In this document: positions 6,550 through 7,704 of the stretch, one piece after another | How the letters are laid out: each line of letters begins with the position of its first letter | How positions within the stretch are numbered: the stretch's first letter is position 1 | NCBI GenBank assembly: GCA_019241095.1 | Contig: JAFAXJ010000510.1 | Span: 1 to 7,704 of the forward strand | DNA: 7,704 nucleotides | Source of the DNA: Verrucomicrobiota bacterium | GTDB taxonomy: Bacteria; Verrucomicrobiota; Verrucomicrobiia; Chthoniobacterales; JAFAMB01 | Direction: 5' to 3' | Made by a program: the position numbers and the translations under genes | The notes under the pieces: model-generated | Told to the model about the DNA's origin: nothing | Databases searched by the model: none | The model's input: only the letters and a program-made list of their open reading frames with translations

Positions 6550-7704
6550 TCAGGAGGTTTTGCCGGTGGGCGTGAACTTAGGAGTCATGTATTTGAACAA
6601 CGACCACCACCACCACGGTCCTTCGTAAAAGTTGTCCTTGCTGGGGAAGTTGGTCCAGTAGTATGTATCTACCGGCACAAATTTCGAAGTGCCGAACATA
6701 GGGATCCATGGCATTTGCGCGATCCACGCCTTCATGAACTCTTCCGTCATTGGCTCCACGCGCGGATCGTCGCTGGTCAACCCGGCCAGCTTGTCAAGCA
6801 ATTCGCTGATTTCTTTATCTGTGTAGCGGCTGCTGTTGCCGGGCGCAGGCTGTCCAACCGGGACGACATATTTGCTGTTCCAGGACGTGTCCATGTTGAA
6901 GTACACGTCAATCATGAGGCCACAGCCGGGCCAGTACGACCCCGTGTTGAAGTTTCCGTTAGCTTCCGCAGTCCAAAATGGACCAGATTCAAGCTGCTGC
7001 ACATTGACTGTGACGCCAAACTTACGCCATGAGTCGGCAACTGCGTACGCCAATCTTCCAGACTCAACTTCAAAGTTGGATGGCGCATTAATCGTCACCT
7101 CGAGTGGGCTGCCATCGGGATTTAACCACTTGCCATTGGCATCCCGCTTGTAACCGGCGTCGTTCATCAACTTGGTTGCTTCGGCGACATCATACTTCCA
7201 CCATCCGACCCCGAACAGATCGATCTGCGCCTCCGGATCGGTTGGGATGCCTGAAACACCTTGGTCAATCATCTTCTTCGCAAAATTCCTGGCAAAATCA
7301 GCATTGAACGGCTTGTAACCGTCAGGCAGTGCGAAGGTGCTCAGCCAATTGCGTAACGACTTTCCGTAAGCGTTCTGCAGTATAGCAATGGGCGGCACCG
7401 GCAGCGGAGACACGCGCAGCGCGCCTCCAAACGTCGCTTGCGATACGTTCTCGATATCGGTTGCCAGCGCGAACGCCCATCGAACTTGAGGGTTGACGAA
7501 GGGTGGCTTGCTGTCCAGGAGTTGCATTCCGCGCTCGCACGGATCGTCCATGTCGGCCCATGGAAAGCTGCTCAGAAAAGTCTTCGCATATGAGTCTTGG
7601 GCCCGCAGAATGTCCCAACTTTCTGGCGTGATATCATCAAACAAGTCAAGATTGTGCTGAGTTCCTGCGATGATCCGCTTTTCTTCAGGGCCATAAAAGC
7701 GGAA
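6550..7704 (-). CDS. ABC transporter solute-binding protein, family 5 (C-terminal part; cut by window edge)
   Basis: The frame is open to the right edge of the window, so the gene is 5'-incomplete. The visible 384 residues are roughly the C-terminal two thirds, starting FRFYGPEEKRIIAGTQHNLD. A TTG at 7644 lies within this continuous frame and is not the start. This extracytoplasmic protein captures the substrate and delivers it to the permeases. Family 5 features include PPFVNPQVRWAFALATDIENV, the KLMNDAGYKRDANGKW-PDGSPLEVTI block, YTDKEISELLDKLAGL, and the C-terminal YWTNFPSKDNFYEGPWWWW (about 349-367). The YWTNxP...NxY...W ending and the many aromatic residues resemble family 5 proteins that bind oligosaccharides rather than peptides; that is an inference from memory of such sequences. 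It is the first visible gene of the operon. A signal peptide or lipobox, if present, lies outside the window. Confidence 0.9.
   Translation of the reverse strand, partial: FRFYGPEEKRIIAGTQHNLDLFDDITPESWDILRAQDSYAKTFLSSFPWADMDDPCERGMQLLDSKPPFVNPQVRWAFALATDIENVSQATFGGALRVSPLPVPPIAILQNAYGKSLRNWLSTFALPDGYKPFNADFARNFAKKMIDQGVSGIPTDPEAQIDLFGVGWWKYDVAEATKLMNDAGYKRDANGKWLNPDGSPLEVTINAPSNFEVESGRLAYAVADSWRKFGVTVNVQQLESGPFWTAEANGNFNTGSYWPGCGLMIDVYFNMDTSWNSKYVVPVGQPAPGNSSRYTDKEISELLDKLAGLTSDDPRVEPMTEEFMKAWIAQMPWIPMFGTSKFVPVDTYYWTNFPSKDNFYEGPWWWWSLFKYMTPKFTPTGKTS

Noticed and set aside
6508..7032. 174-residue plus-strand open frame opposite the binding-protein gene
   Set aside because: It is antisense to clear family 5 coding sequence, with no domain signal.

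Overview
The window is about 7.7 kb of ordinary bacterial DNA with dense, overlapping genes and mostly mid-range base composition. The first 300 bases are visibly richer in A+T. Codon use and protein families fit a free-living heterotroph, perhaps an alphaproteobacterium or another soil or plant-associated lineage. Nothing in the window fixes the taxon.

Layout. Positions 1-401 hold no convincing gene and lie upstream of a plus-strand gene (402-1574) for an enolase-superfamily protein of the mandelate racemase / sugar-acid dehydratase type. Positions 1575 to about 2520 hold degraded sequence on the minus strand: a LacI-family regulator with an intact helix-turn-helix but a shifted and truncated effector domain, followed by protein-like scraps in several frames. 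From 2511 to the right edge runs a minus-strand operon for a complete Opp/Dpp-type ABC importer. In transcription order it encodes a family 5 solute-binding protein (cut by the window edge), two permeases and two ATPases, with the broken LacI gene as the last cistron. The operon and the enolase gene converge.

How the genes fit together. The binding protein, the permeases and the ATPases resemble the branch of the Opp/Dpp family that imports oligosaccharides rather than peptides. A LacI-type regulator and a sugar-acid-dehydratase-like enolase beside it support a carbohydrate or sugar-acid uptake and breakdown locus. The substrate cannot be read from the sequence.

The points most worth a second look are: the enolase protein has Gly where the first metal-binding Asp is expected (a GTHGQ motif); the LacI gene carries a visible pair of compensating frameshifts; more gene debris lies downstream of it; and a stem-loop sits between the binding-protein gene and the permease genes. 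I see no CRISPR array, insertion sequence, tRNA, rRNA or phage gene, and no clearly new system.
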